Program-made: the position numbers and the translations under genes | Shown here: positions 25,881-34,230 of the stretch, piece by piece | Position numbering within the stretch: the first letter of the stretch is position 1 | How the letters are laid out: every line of letters begins with the position of its first letter | Notes under the pieces: generated by a model | Told to the model about the DNA's origin: nothing | The model's database searches: none | The model's input: the letters and a program-made list of their open reading frames with translations, nothing else | Assembly (NCBI GenBank): GCA_002255495.1 | Contig: NCAP01000001.1 | Span: 1-64,000, forward strand | Length of the DNA: 64,000 nt | Direction of reading: 5' to 3' | DNA from: Rhodospirillales bacterium 20-60-12 | GTDB lineage: Bacteria; Pseudomonadota; Alphaproteobacteria; Acetobacterales; Acetobacteraceae

Positions 25881-26954
25881 ATGGCGGGCAATACAGGTCA
25901 GGGCCAAGGCGGCAAAGCGGGCGGCAAATCCGGAAACCAAAAAGGCGGCAAAGGCGGTGCCAATGGCCGGCCGAATATCATCATCCGCAAGGAGGAGGTG
26001 GTCGAAGGCGGCCATCATGGCGGTGCCTGGAAGGTTGCCTACGCCGATTTCGTGACCGCCATGATGGCGTTTTTTCTGCTGATGTGGCTGATCAACGCAA
26101 CCACCGAGGCCCAGCGCATCGGGCTTGCCGATTATTTCAGCCAGGCAAATGTGCTCAATCGCGGCGCCTCGGGCGAAGGCAAGCCGTTCGGTGGCCACAC
26201 CCCCTTCGACAAGGGCGCGCTGGCGTCCGATCGGGGCGCGGTGCGGGTGATGCCCGGTCCATCGCCGGTTCCCGCCGAAGCTGCACGCTTGCCCGAGAGC
26301 CAGACGCTGCCGCACCCCGCCAAACCGGCCACCCCGCCTTTGCCAAGCCCGCCTTTGCTGCCCCCCGCGGCGGCGGGCAGCGCGCCCAAGCCACTCGCCC
26401 CCGCCGGCCCAAGCCTCGAGGGATCATCGCCCAAAGCCTTGCTCGCGGCGGCGGCCGCGCTGGAGACTCATCAATTCGATCAGGCAGCGCATCAAGTTCG
26501 CGCCGCCATCCAGGCCGATCCTTTATTGGCGGCGCTGGGCAAGCAGATCGCTGTTGATGAAACGCCGCAGGGTTTGCGCATACAGATCATGGATGCCCAT
26601 GGCCAGCCGATGTTCGCTCTTGGTTCGGCCGCGCCCAATCAGGCGACGCAGATTTTGCTGCGCAAAATCGCCCCGATCCTGATTAAACTGAACCATAATA
26701 TTTCGATTTCAGGCTATACCGATGCAGCACCTTATGCGAGCGCGGGCCGCAGCAATTGGGATTTGTCGGTCGAGCGGGCCAATGCAACCCGGCAATTACT
26801 GCTCGATGCCGGCCTTGCCGAAGCGCGGATCAGTGAAGTCACGGGCTATGCGGACCGGCATTTGCTGCTGCCGACCACGCCTTTGGCGGCAGGCAATCGC
26901 CGGGTGGCCATCATGGTCCTGCGCGACCCCACGGGTGCCGTGCCCGCGCCATGA
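25881..26954 (+). CDS. motB: Flagellar motor stator protein MotB
   Basis: A 357-residue stator subunit. The single transmembrane helix AWKVAYADFVTAMMAFFLLMW carries the proton-binding aspartate D56. The N-terminus before it is unusually long (about 48 residues) and Gly/Lys-rich. A Pro/Ala-rich linker (about residues 115-190) leads to an OmpA-like peptidoglycan-binding domain with NISISGYTDAAPY and LSVERANATRQLLLDAG. It anchors the stator to the wall. motA follows after 13 bases, so the order is motB-motA, reversed relative to enteric bacteria. No other flagellar genes are in the window. Confidence 0.93.
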   Translation: MAGNTGQGQGGKAGGKSGNQKGGKGGANGRPNIIIRKEEVVEGGHHGGAWKVAYADFVTAMMAFFLLMWLINATTEAQRIGLADYFSQANVLNRGASGEGKPFGGHTPFDKGALASDRGAVRVMPGPSPVPAEAARLPESQTLPHPAKPATPPLPSPPLLPPAAAGSAPKPLAPAGPSLEGSSPKALLAAAAALETHQFDQAAHQVRAAIQADPLLAALGKQIAVDETPQGLRIQIMDAHGQPMFALGSAAPNQATQILLRKIAPILIKLNHNISISGYTDAAPYASAGRSNWDLSVERANATRQLLLDAGLAEARISEVTGYADRHLLLPTTPLAAGNRRVAIMVLRDPTGAVPAP

Positions 26955-26967
26955 TGCGGGTTTCATC

Positions 26968-27837
26968 ATGCTGACATTTGGTGGCATCGGCTTTTTGCTC
27001 GCCTGCGTATTCGGGACATTCATCGTCACCGGCGGCGCGATCGGGCCGTTGATGAAATCCATGCCGTTTGAATTTCTGACCATCGGCGGTGCCGCGATCG
27101 GCACATTTGTCGCCGGCAATTCGATGCATGACCTCAAGCACACGATGGGCGGCTTCAAAAAGATTCTCAAAGGCAGTGTCTATCACAAGGCGCAATATGT
27201 CGATCTGCTGTGCCTGCTTTATTTTCTGGTGCGGTTGAGCTCGACGAAAGGTGCGATGGCCCTGGAAAACCACATCGAAAAGCCTGAGGACAGCCCGATT
27301 TTCCAGCATTTTCCTGACATTTTGGCGAATGAACGGGCTACATTGATGATCTGCGATTATCTGCGCATGGTCGGCATGAATGCTGATGATCCGCACCAGA
27401 TCGAGGACATCATGGCGCGCGAGCTGAAAAAAACATTGCTGGAGGAATTGCACGGCGCACATGCTTTGCAGGTCATGGCGGATGGCCTGCCAGCATTGGG
27501 CATCGTCGCCGCCGTGCTCGGGGTGATCAAAACCATGGCGCATATCAGCCAGCCGCCCTCGGTGCTTGGCGAGATGATCGGCGATGCGCTGACCGGCACG
27601 TTTCTGGGCGTTTTATTGGCTTATGGCGTGGTCGCGCCATGTTCGGTGCGCATGCGCAGCGTGGTGGAGGAGGATGCGAAATATTCCGAAGTGATCCGGG
27701 CCGTGCTGGTTGCGCATTTGCACGGCAACGCCCCGCAGGTCAGTGTTGAGACCGGTCGGAAAATGGTGCCCAACCAATATATGCCGAGCTTTCAGGAACT
27801 GGAGGAAGCCGAGCAGGCTTTGCAGATTGCGCTATGA
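26968..27837 (+). CDS. motA: Flagellar motor stator protein MotA
   Basis: A 289-residue proton-channel subunit with four transmembrane helices. It starts MLTFGGIGFLLACVFGTFIV, has EFLTIGGAAIGTFVAGNS, a large cytoplasmic loop with RATLMICDYLRM that contacts the rotor, and the helix pair around ALGIVAAVLGVIKTM and GTFLGVLLAYGVVAP with conserved prolines. ATG 26968 is the first in-frame start after the motB stop; an upstream extension is in motB territory and is a shadow. It works in a MotA/MotB stator at the inner membrane. Confidence 0.94.
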   Translation: MLTFGGIGFLLACVFGTFIVTGGAIGPLMKSMPFEFLTIGGAAIGTFVAGNSMHDLKHTMGGFKKILKGSVYHKAQYVDLLCLLYFLVRLSSTKGAMALENHIEKPEDSPIFQHFPDILANERATLMICDYLRMVGMNADDPHQIEDIMARELKKTLLEELHGAHALQVMADGLPALGIVAAVLGVIKTMAHISQPPSVLGEMIGDALTGTFLGVLLAYGVVAPCSVRMRSVVEEDAKYSEVIRAVLVAHLHGNAPQVSVETGRKMVPNQYMPSFQELEEAEQALQIAL

Positions 27838-27852
27838 CCGGCCGGGCCGCGC

Positions 27853-28377
27853 TCACGCCGGATGATCATCGCCGGCGGCCTCGTCCAACGCCCGCTGCAT
27901 GTAGACGACATCGAGCCAGCGCTCGAATTTATAACCGACTTTGCGCAATTGCCCGACTTTCTGAAAACCGAGCGAAGCATGCACGCCGACCGAGCCGATA
28001 TTCTCCGAATCCCCGATCACGGCAATCATTTGCCGAAAGCCGGCGGCCTGCGCATCGATCAGTAATTGCGCGACGATCGCTTTGCCGACCCCCTGCCCGC
28101 GCACATTGTCGCGCACATAAACGCTGTCCTCAGCGGTGAAACGGTAAGCGGAGCGCTGATGAAATTGCTGAAAATAACCAAAGCCGACCAGTTCGGAGCC
28201 ATCGCGCGCGACCAGCCAGGACCAGCCGGCGGCGCAGACTTTTTCAAATCGTTCGGTCATTTGCTCAAGCGTCGGTGGCGTTTCCTCGAAGCTGCCTGTG
28301 CCCACCAAAACGTGATGGGCGTAAATCGCCTGGCATTCGGCGAGGTCTTGCAAGCTGCCGGCGGAAATGACGATCAT
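27853..28377 (-). CDS. GNAT N-acetyltransferase, phosphinothricin acetyltransferase-like
   Basis: A 174-residue acetyltransferase. SFEETPPTLEQMTERF and SVYVRDNVRGQGVGKAIVAQLL (the acetyl-CoA motif R/Q-x-x-G-x-G) plus SLGFQKVGQLRKVGYKF match the Pat/Bar/YwnH group that acetylates amino groups of small molecules such as phosphinothricin or methionine sulfoximine. ATG 28377 is chosen because earlier residues are not family-like. It is convergent with motA (15-base gap) and divergent from the type I secretion ABC gene. Confidence 0.87.
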   Translation of the reverse strand: MIVISAGSLQDLAECQAIYAHHVLVGTGSFEETPPTLEQMTERFEKVCAAGWSWLVARDGSELVGFGYFQQFHQRSAYRFTAEDSVYVRDNVRGQGVGKAIVAQLLIDAQAAGFRQMIAVIGDSENIGSVGVHASLGFQKVGQLRKVGYKFERWLDVVYMQRALDEAAGDDHPA

Positions 28378-28658
28378 GATACTTCTGGTGCTCCGTCTAT
28401 GGCGAATCGCGCTGCTACGGTCATGCCATGGACCGGTAGGACAATGCCAGACCATAGCCGGCCGACCGCTTGCCACCGCCCGTCACATCCCTCCGCGGCG
28501 GCGCAAAATATGAGCAAAATATTGCATTGCAGCATATTCATGACAAAACTGTTTGAAAACAGGAAATTTACTGCTAGCAGCCACTGCTGAGTGGTGAATA
28601 TGCTATAGGCGATTAGTCGCCAAAAGCGTTGAGCTGAACCGAAAGGGCGGATTGCCTT
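28378..28658. promoter_or_regulatory. Divergent intergenic region upstream of the secretion cluster
   Basis: A 281-base spacer, AT-rich in its right half. It contains the near-palindromes CTGTTTGAAAACAG (about 28549-28562) and GGCGATTAGTCGCC (about 28608-28621), and a TATGCTATAG -10-like stretch about 60 bases before the ABC start. A GAAAGGGCGGA ribosome-binding site precedes the ABC start. It probably holds the promoter for the plus-strand cluster. Confidence 0.45.
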
Positions 28659-30944
28659 ATGGATGATACAATAATCGGTCCGGATCATACGGGCCCGCAG
28701 CACGGCAATGGCGGCGATCAGGCCCATGTCGACGCGGCTTCGATCGGCACCGGCAACGGACCGCTCCATGTCCGTATCGCCGCCGTGATGGCCGTGGCAC
28801 GCTTCCACGGGGTCGATCTCGACCCGACGGCCTTGCGGCTGGATGCGAACGAAACCGCACCCACCCCGCCGGTGCTGGTCGAATGGCTCAAGGAAGGTGG
28901 CCTGTGGGCGCGCGGCATTCACATCAATTGGCGCCAATTGCTCAAAACCGAGACCAACTCGCCGATCCTGCTGCTGTTGAAGGATGGCGGTGCGGCCATG
29001 GTGATCGCTACCGATCGCAGCCGCGGCGTGATTTTCGTGCGCGATCCCCGCGCGCCGCAAGGTGCCGCTCCCGTCCCTGTCGATGAACTGCAATTGCGCC
29101 AAGTTTGGGACGGCGCGGTATTGCTCGTCCGTGCCTCGCGCGATGGCCGCGAATCAGAACCGCCGTTCAATCTGTCGTTGCTGGCCAACATGGTCTGGAT
29201 CGAAAAAAAGATCCTGCGCGATGTGGCGGTCGGGTCGATTACACTGACCATTCTGAGCATCGTGCCGATTCTGATGATCATGACCGTGATCAACACGGTG
29301 GTCGTGTATCACAGCATGAATACCCTGATCCTGGTGATCCTGGTCGTCGTCGCCTGCCTTATTTTTGAGATGATCCTCAGTTGGGGTCGACGCCTCCTGC
29401 TTGTAATCCTCTCGACCAGGCTCGATGCACGGTTGAATTTGATGATTTTTGACCGGTTGCTGACCTTGCCGATCGAGTTCTTCGAACGCAACCAGGCCGG
29501 TGAACTCTCCTACAAAGTCGCCCAAGCCTACCGCGTGCGCGACTTTTTGACCGGCAAATTGCTCAGCACCTTCATCGACATGTTCATGGTCGTCCTGATC
29601 CTGCCGATCCTGTTCTACATGGACGCGTTTCTGGCCTGGACCGTGCTGATCGCCGCCGCCTGCATCGCCATCATCATCGCCGCCTTCCTGCCCCCGCTCG
29701 CCCGCCTGACCGGCGAGATCATCCAGGCGGAATCGGCTAAAGGCTCGATCATGGTGGAGACGCTGTACGGCATCCGCACCGTGAAATCGCTGTCGCTGGA
29801 AAGTGCCCGGGCCTCGGAATGGGACACCAGAGTGGCCGATGTGAGTGCCCTGAACCTGAAAATGGGCAAGCTCAGCAACTGGCCGATGGTCATGGCCATG
29901 CCCTTCGAGCGCTATACGCAAAGCGGCGTGCTGGCCTTGGGCGCCTATATGGCGATTTCCTCGAACAACCCCCTGATCCTGGGCGGGCTGATCGGCTTCA
30001 TGCTGCTCGGCGGCCGCGTTGCCGGCCCGCTGGTCGGTGTGGCGCGCTTGATCCAGGATGTGCAGGAAGCCCGTGCGGCCTTGGCCATGATCGGCTGGGT
30101 GCTCAACCGTCCCTCCGAACGCCGCGCGCTCAATAACGGTTTGCGGCCGAAATTCGAGGGCGCGGTCGAGTTCGACAATGTGACCTTCACCTACGAGGGA
30201 ACGAAAAACCCAGCCCTCGATAAGGTCAGCTTCTCGGTGCCGGCCGGCACCATGCTGGGCCTCGTCGGCAAATCGGGTTCGGGTAAATCGACCATCACGC
30301 GGCTGCTGCAGGGCATCAACCGGGATTATTCGGGTGCGGTGAAAATCGACGGCACCGAATTGCGTGAAATCAATCTGCGGCATTTGCGGCGCAGCTTCGG
30401 TGTCGTGCTGCAGGATAATTTTCTCTTCCGCGGCTCGGTGCGTGACAATATCATCGCCGGCCGTCCGGGATTATCCTTCGAGGACGCCATTCGCGCCGCA
30501 CGGCTTGCAGGCGCCGAGGAATTTATTGAACGCCTGCCGCACGGCTATGAAACCTGGGTTGAAGAAGGCTCGCCCAATCTTTCGGGCGGCCAGAAACAGC
30601 GCCTGGCGATTGCCCGCGCGCTGATCTCCGATCCGCGCATCCTGATCCTGGATGAAGCGACCAGCGCGCTCGATCCGGAAAGCGAGGCGCTGGTGAATGC
30701 CAATCTGCTGCGCATCGCCACCGGCCGCACCATGGTCATCGTCTCGCACCGGCTGTCATCGCTGGTGAATTGCGATGCCATCATGGTCATGGAACGCGGC
30801 CGCCAGATCGATATCGGACCACACACCCAGCTTCTCGAAACCTGCGGGATCTACCGGCATCTTTGGTCGCAACAGAACCGCCACATGGAAAATCAGGGAG
30901 GCCGTCATGCTTCGCCTACTCCGACGCTCGCCCAAGGCGACTAA
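28659..30944 (+). CDS. Type I secretion ABC transporter with C39-like domain
   Basis: A 761-residue HlyB/LapB-type exporter. Residues about 40-165 resemble a C39 peptidase domain but lack the catalytic cysteine (HVRIAAVMAVARFHG), so it is the non-cleaving CLD form that binds substrates such as RTX proteins. Residues about 190-470 are the six-helix transmembrane domain. The nucleotide-binding domain has GLVGKSGSGKST (about 534-545), LSGGQKQRLAIARAL (about 640) and ILILDEATSALD (about 660). It overlaps the HlyD-like adaptor gene by 38 bases. An outer-membrane TolC and a substrate are not in sight. It is the first gene of the secretion-glycosyltransferase cluster. Confidence 0.9.
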   Translation: MDDTIIGPDHTGPQHGNGGDQAHVDAASIGTGNGPLHVRIAAVMAVARFHGVDLDPTALRLDANETAPTPPVLVEWLKEGGLWARGIHINWRQLLKTETNSPILLLLKDGGAAMVIATDRSRGVIFVRDPRAPQGAAPVPVDELQLRQVWDGAVLLVRASRDGRESEPPFNLSLLANMVWIEKKILRDVAVGSITLTILSIVPILMIMTVINTVVVYHSMNTLILVILVVVACLIFEMILSWGRRLLLVILSTRLDARLNLMIFDRLLTLPIEFFERNQAGELSYKVAQAYRVRDFLTGKLLSTFIDMFMVVLILPILFYMDAFLAWTVLIAAACIAIIIAAFLPPLARLTGEIIQAESAKGSIMVETLYGIRTVKSLSLESARASEWDTRVADVSALNLKMGKLSNWPMVMAMPFERYTQSGVLALGAYMAISSNNPLILGGLIGFMLLGGRVAGPLVGVARLIQDVQEARAALAMIGWVLNRPSERRALNNGLRPKFEGAVEFDNVTFTYEGTKNPALDKVSFSVPAGTMLGLVGKSGSGKSTITRLLQGINRDYSGAVKIDGTELREINLRHLRRSFGVVLQDNFLFRGSVRDNIIAGRPGLSFEDAIRAARLAGAEEFIERLPHGYETWVEEGSPNLSGGQKQRLAIARALISDPRILILDEATSALDPESEALVNANLLRIATGRTMVIVSHRLSSLVNCDAIMVMERGRQIDIGPHTQLLETCGIYRHLWSQQNRHMENQGGRHASPTPTLAQGD

Positions 30945-32343
30945 CGGCGAGGGCACTGCCGACCCTTCCGGCATTGCCCTGGCCAGCCCCGCCATGATTG
31001 GCGATACCCCGCTCGCGCTGCTGGAATTCCAGTCACCGACCGCGGCTGTCATCGCCACACCGATCCCGCCGGTGACCCGCTCGACGGTCTATGTCGTGAC
31101 GGCTCTGATCGCCACTTTGCTGATTATTGCCAGCACCGTGAAGGTCAGCCGGCTGGTCACCGCGCATGGTAAATTGGTCACTCAAGCCTCGACCATCGTG
31201 CTGCAGCCTTTCGCCACGTCGATCGTGCAGAGCATTGATGTGAGCGATGGCGAAGTGGTGCGCAAAGGCCAATTACTGGCCCGCCTGAACCCCACTTTCG
31301 CCGACGCCGATCTGAAATCGCTGCAAGAACAGCGCGACCAGCTTAGCGCCGAGGATGCGCGGCTCGTCGCCGAGACATCCGGCACCGATTACACGGCCGA
31401 TCCGAAAAACCCCGCCTCCGCATTGCAGGCCGCCATTTTTACTCAGGAAACCGCCGAGCATAATTTTACCCTGGAGAATTACGCGCAGAAAATCGCCGAA
31501 TTGCAGGCGGTCATTGCGCGCAGCAATGCAGAGGCCGATTTTTATCGCAAGCGTGTCGGTGTGGCGAGCGATGTCGAGGGCATGCGCAAAGAGCTGCAAA
31601 AATTGCAGGTCGGCAGCAAATTGAATTCACTGATCGCCACTGACGACCGGTTGAATGTTGCAACCTCGCTGGCCGATGCCACCGCCACCGCCACCGCTTC
31701 GGAACGCGATCTGGCGGCTCAGCGGGCCGAGCGTGACGCCTATCAGCAGAAATGGCAGGCCGATGCCTCACAGCAATTGGCCGAAACCAATGATAAACTG
31801 GCGCAAACCGAGCAATTACTGAACAAGGCCAGCCTGCAGAACCAGTTGGTTGTGTTGCGCGCCCCGCGTGATTCCGTGGTGCTCAATGTCGCGCACGTGT
31901 CGGTGGGTTCGGTCATGCAATCGGGCGAGCAACTGATCTCGCTGGTGCCGATCGATGCACCTTTGTCGATCGAGGCGGATATCAGCGGCACCGATTCCGG
32001 TTATGTGCATGCCGGCGAAAAAGTCACCGTCAAGCTCGATACGCTGCCGTTCCTGCAATATGGCTCGGCGCGGGGCATGGTTAAATCGATCAGCCCGGAT
32101 AGTTTCAGCCCGCAAGCCTCGCCGGCCGAAGGCGGCTCCACCCTGCCCGATAAGCCGACCAATTTGTTCTATCGTGGCAATATCACGCTCGATGAATTGC
32201 TCCTGCACGATACGCCGCCCGGCTTTCGTCTGATGCCCGGCATGCCGGTCGAGGCGGATATCAAAGTCGGTCAGCATACGATCATGCAATATTTCATCAG
32301 TAAGGTTCTGCCCGTCGCCTATAGCAGCTTGCACGAGCCTTAG
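30907..32343 (+). CDS. HlyD family type I secretion periplasmic adaptor
   Basis: A 478-residue membrane fusion protein. One transmembrane helix (VYVVTALIATLLIIASTVKV, about residues 62-81) is followed by GKLVTQASTIVLQPFATSIVQ, a lipoyl/barrel-sandwich half, a long coiled coil (about 140-300, rich in Q, E and A) and the second half with LRAPRDSVVLNVAHVSVGSV. The C-terminus ends VEADIKVGQHTIMQYFISKVL, typical of HlyD/AprE proteins. ATG 30907 follows GGGAGG and overlaps the ABC gene. It bridges the ABC exporter to an outer-membrane channel encoded elsewhere. Confidence 0.92.
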   Translation: MLRLLRRSPKATNGEGTADPSGIALASPAMIGDTPLALLEFQSPTAAVIATPIPPVTRSTVYVVTALIATLLIIASTVKVSRLVTAHGKLVTQASTIVLQPFATSIVQSIDVSDGEVVRKGQLLARLNPTFADADLKSLQEQRDQLSAEDARLVAETSGTDYTADPKNPASALQAAIFTQETAEHNFTLENYAQKIAELQAVIARSNAEADFYRKRVGVASDVEGMRKELQKLQVGSKLNSLIATDDRLNVATSLADATATATASERDLAAQRAERDAYQQKWQADASQQLAETNDKLAQTEQLLNKASLQNQLVVLRAPRDSVVLNVAHVSVGSVMQSGEQLISLVPIDAPLSIEADISGTDSGYVHAGEKVTVKLDTLPFLQYGSARGMVKSISPDSFSPQASPAEGGSTLPDKPTNLFYRGNITLDELLLHDTPPGFRLMPGMPVEADIKVGQHTIMQYFISKVLPVAYSSLHEP

Positions 32344-32537
32344 AGGATGCATGGTTTGACCCGGGAATTGGACGATTCAGGACGAGGCATGGCGGCATGA
32401 TCCGTCCGCTCGACCGTATCGCGGCCCTCTCGCCGCCGCGCGCTCTGGCGCGCGGGCTTGAATTGCTCAAAGCGGGCGAGGCCGCACGGGCGATGAAGCT
32501 GCTCGCGGTCGCTGCCGAAGCCGGGCTCACCGAGGCG

Positions 32538-32540
32538 TAG
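32538..32540 (+). other. In-frame amber codon interrupting the Sel1-repeat gene
   Basis: The frame from ATG 32397 (MIRPLDRIAALSPPRALARG) stays in phase with the Sel1 protein starting at 32655. The only interruption is TAG at codon 48. The flanking residues AEAGLTEA-stop-FQVGTCYFEGIG show a Sel1 consensus with glutamine expected at that position, so CAG to TAG is the simplest change. Confidence 0.85.
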
Positions 32541-32654
32541 TTTCAGGTCGGCACCTGCTATTTTGAGGGTATCGGCGCGCCGCGCAACCAGCTTGAAGCC
32601 ACCCGCTGGTTCGCCCGTGCGGCCGATGCGGGTCATGTCGAAGCGCAATGTCGC

Positions 32655-34178
32655 ATGGCGACCCTGCATTTGTTCGGTGTGGCAGGGAAAACGAATGCCG
32701 GCGCGGTCGGCCTGTTCAGCGCCACGATCGCCCCTGAAGGCAGTGCGACAGCCGATTACGAAGGCGCCCTGCAATGGGCACAACGCGCCGCCGAAGCAGG
32801 CTCGGCCGATGGGCAATCGCTGCTCGGCTATATTTACAGCAATGGCCCCGCAACATTGCGCGACGAGACGCAGGCGGAACACTGGTATCGGCTCTCTGCC
32901 GCTCAGAACTGGCCGCAGGGCAAGCTCGGCTATGGTATTTTGATGATGCGCAGAGCTCACACCGGCGAAGCCTCGGTGGCTGCGATGCGCGATATTGAAG
33001 CCGCCGCCGCCGCCAATCTACCGACGGCGCATTATTATCTCGGGGTGATATTCGAACAGGCGATCGGGGTTTTGCCCGATCTGCCGCGCGCGCTGAACCA
33101 TTATCACAAAGCCGCCGAACACGGCATTCGCAACGCCCAGGCGAAGCTCGGCGTGATGATGATGTCGGGCCAGGGTGGCAAGGCCAATCTGCTGGAGGGC
33201 GAATCGTGGCTGCGCCGTGCCGCCCTCGCGGGCGACCCTGAAGCCGCTGCCCTGGTCGGTGATCTCTATGCCCGTGGCGGCGAATTACCGCCCAATTACG
33301 CCGAAGCCGCCATGTGGTTCCAGCGCGCCGCCGACGCCGGGCATAAAACCGCCGCCCGCGCACTCGGCATGCTGTATCTCACTGGCGCCGGCGTCTCGCG
33401 TGACCCGGAGGAAGCCGCCCGCTGGCTGCAACGCGCCGCCGAAGCCGGGGACAGCAAAGCCCGCGTCGATATCGGCAATCTGATGCTGGCCGGCGAAGTG
33501 CCCAATCAACTCACCGATCCGGCGCCGATCCATGAATGGTTCGAGCAGGCCGCCGAGGCCGGCGATTTGGTCGGCGCATTCAATTACGGCGTCTGTCTGG
33601 CCCAAGGGGTCGGCGTCAAGCAGGATGAAACAAAAGCCGCCTTCTGGCTGCGCAGGGCTGCCGACGGCGTGGTCAATGCGCAATATTGGTATGGCCGCAT
33701 GCTGCTCGAAGGCCGTGGCGTGCCCGCCGATGCCGAGGCTGCTGCCTCCTGGATCAAGCGCGCCGCCGATGTCGGCATGATTGAAGCCATAGCGACATAC
33801 GCGGAAATGCTGGTCAATGGCCGCGGCGTGCCGCGCGACCATGAAGCCGCCCGGCAATTATTCGAGCGCGCCGCCCGCGCGGGGCATGCCGGCGCCATGT
33901 TCGCGCTCGGCGCCCTGTATGGCGGCGGCCACGACATCCCGACCGATCGGGCGCAGGCCCTGACCTGGTTCCGCGCCAGTGCCGAAACCGGGCATGCGCT
34001 CGCGCAATTGATGTATGGCCGCTATCTGCGCAAAGGGCTGGCCGGTCCGGTAGATCTGCATCAGGCTAAAATCTGGCTGCACCGCGCTTTATCGAGCGGT
34101 ATCGAAGACGCCAAAGCCGATCTAGCGGACATCGCCGCCGCGCAGGATCCTGCCCCGACACGCGCCGCCGGGGATTGA
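32655..34178 (+). CDS. Sel1-repeat protein, 5' part separated by a stop codon
   Basis: 507 residues made almost entirely of about twelve Sel1-like (TPR-related) repeats with the pattern A-x-x-W-x-x-x-A-A-x-x-G and LG-x-x-Y-x-x-G-x-G-V (for example AAMWFQRAADAGHKTAARAL, LYLTGAGVSRDPEEAARW). Upstream repeats remain in frame back to ATG 32397, but a TAG at 32538-32540 splits the gene. Translation may restart at ATG 32655, giving a shortened protein, or the locus may be a pseudogene. Sel1 proteins are scaffolds for protein complexes, often at the envelope. No signal peptide is visible. It lies between the type I secretion genes and a double glycosyltransferase. Confidence 0.8.
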   Translation: MATLHLFGVAGKTNAGAVGLFSATIAPEGSATADYEGALQWAQRAAEAGSADGQSLLGYIYSNGPATLRDETQAEHWYRLSAAQNWPQGKLGYGILMMRRAHTGEASVAAMRDIEAAAAANLPTAHYYLGVIFEQAIGVLPDLPRALNHYHKAAEHGIRNAQAKLGVMMMSGQGGKANLLEGESWLRRAALAGDPEAAALVGDLYARGGELPPNYAEAAMWFQRAADAGHKTAARALGMLYLTGAGVSRDPEEAARWLQRAAEAGDSKARVDIGNLMLAGEVPNQLTDPAPIHEWFEQAAEAGDLVGAFNYGVCLAQGVGVKQDETKAAFWLRRAADGVVNAQYWYGRMLLEGRGVPADAEAAASWIKRAADVGMIEAIATYAEMLVNGRGVPRDHEAARQLFERAARAGHAGAMFALGALYGGGHDIPTDRAQALTWFRASAETGHALAQLMYGRYLRKGLAGPVDLHQAKIWLHRALSSGIEDAKADLADIAAAQDPAPTRAAGD

Positions 34179-34230
34179 TGGGCAAGCAGACTGATCGGGT
34201 AACGACAATGCGGCGATCTCTGCCCCGCCC

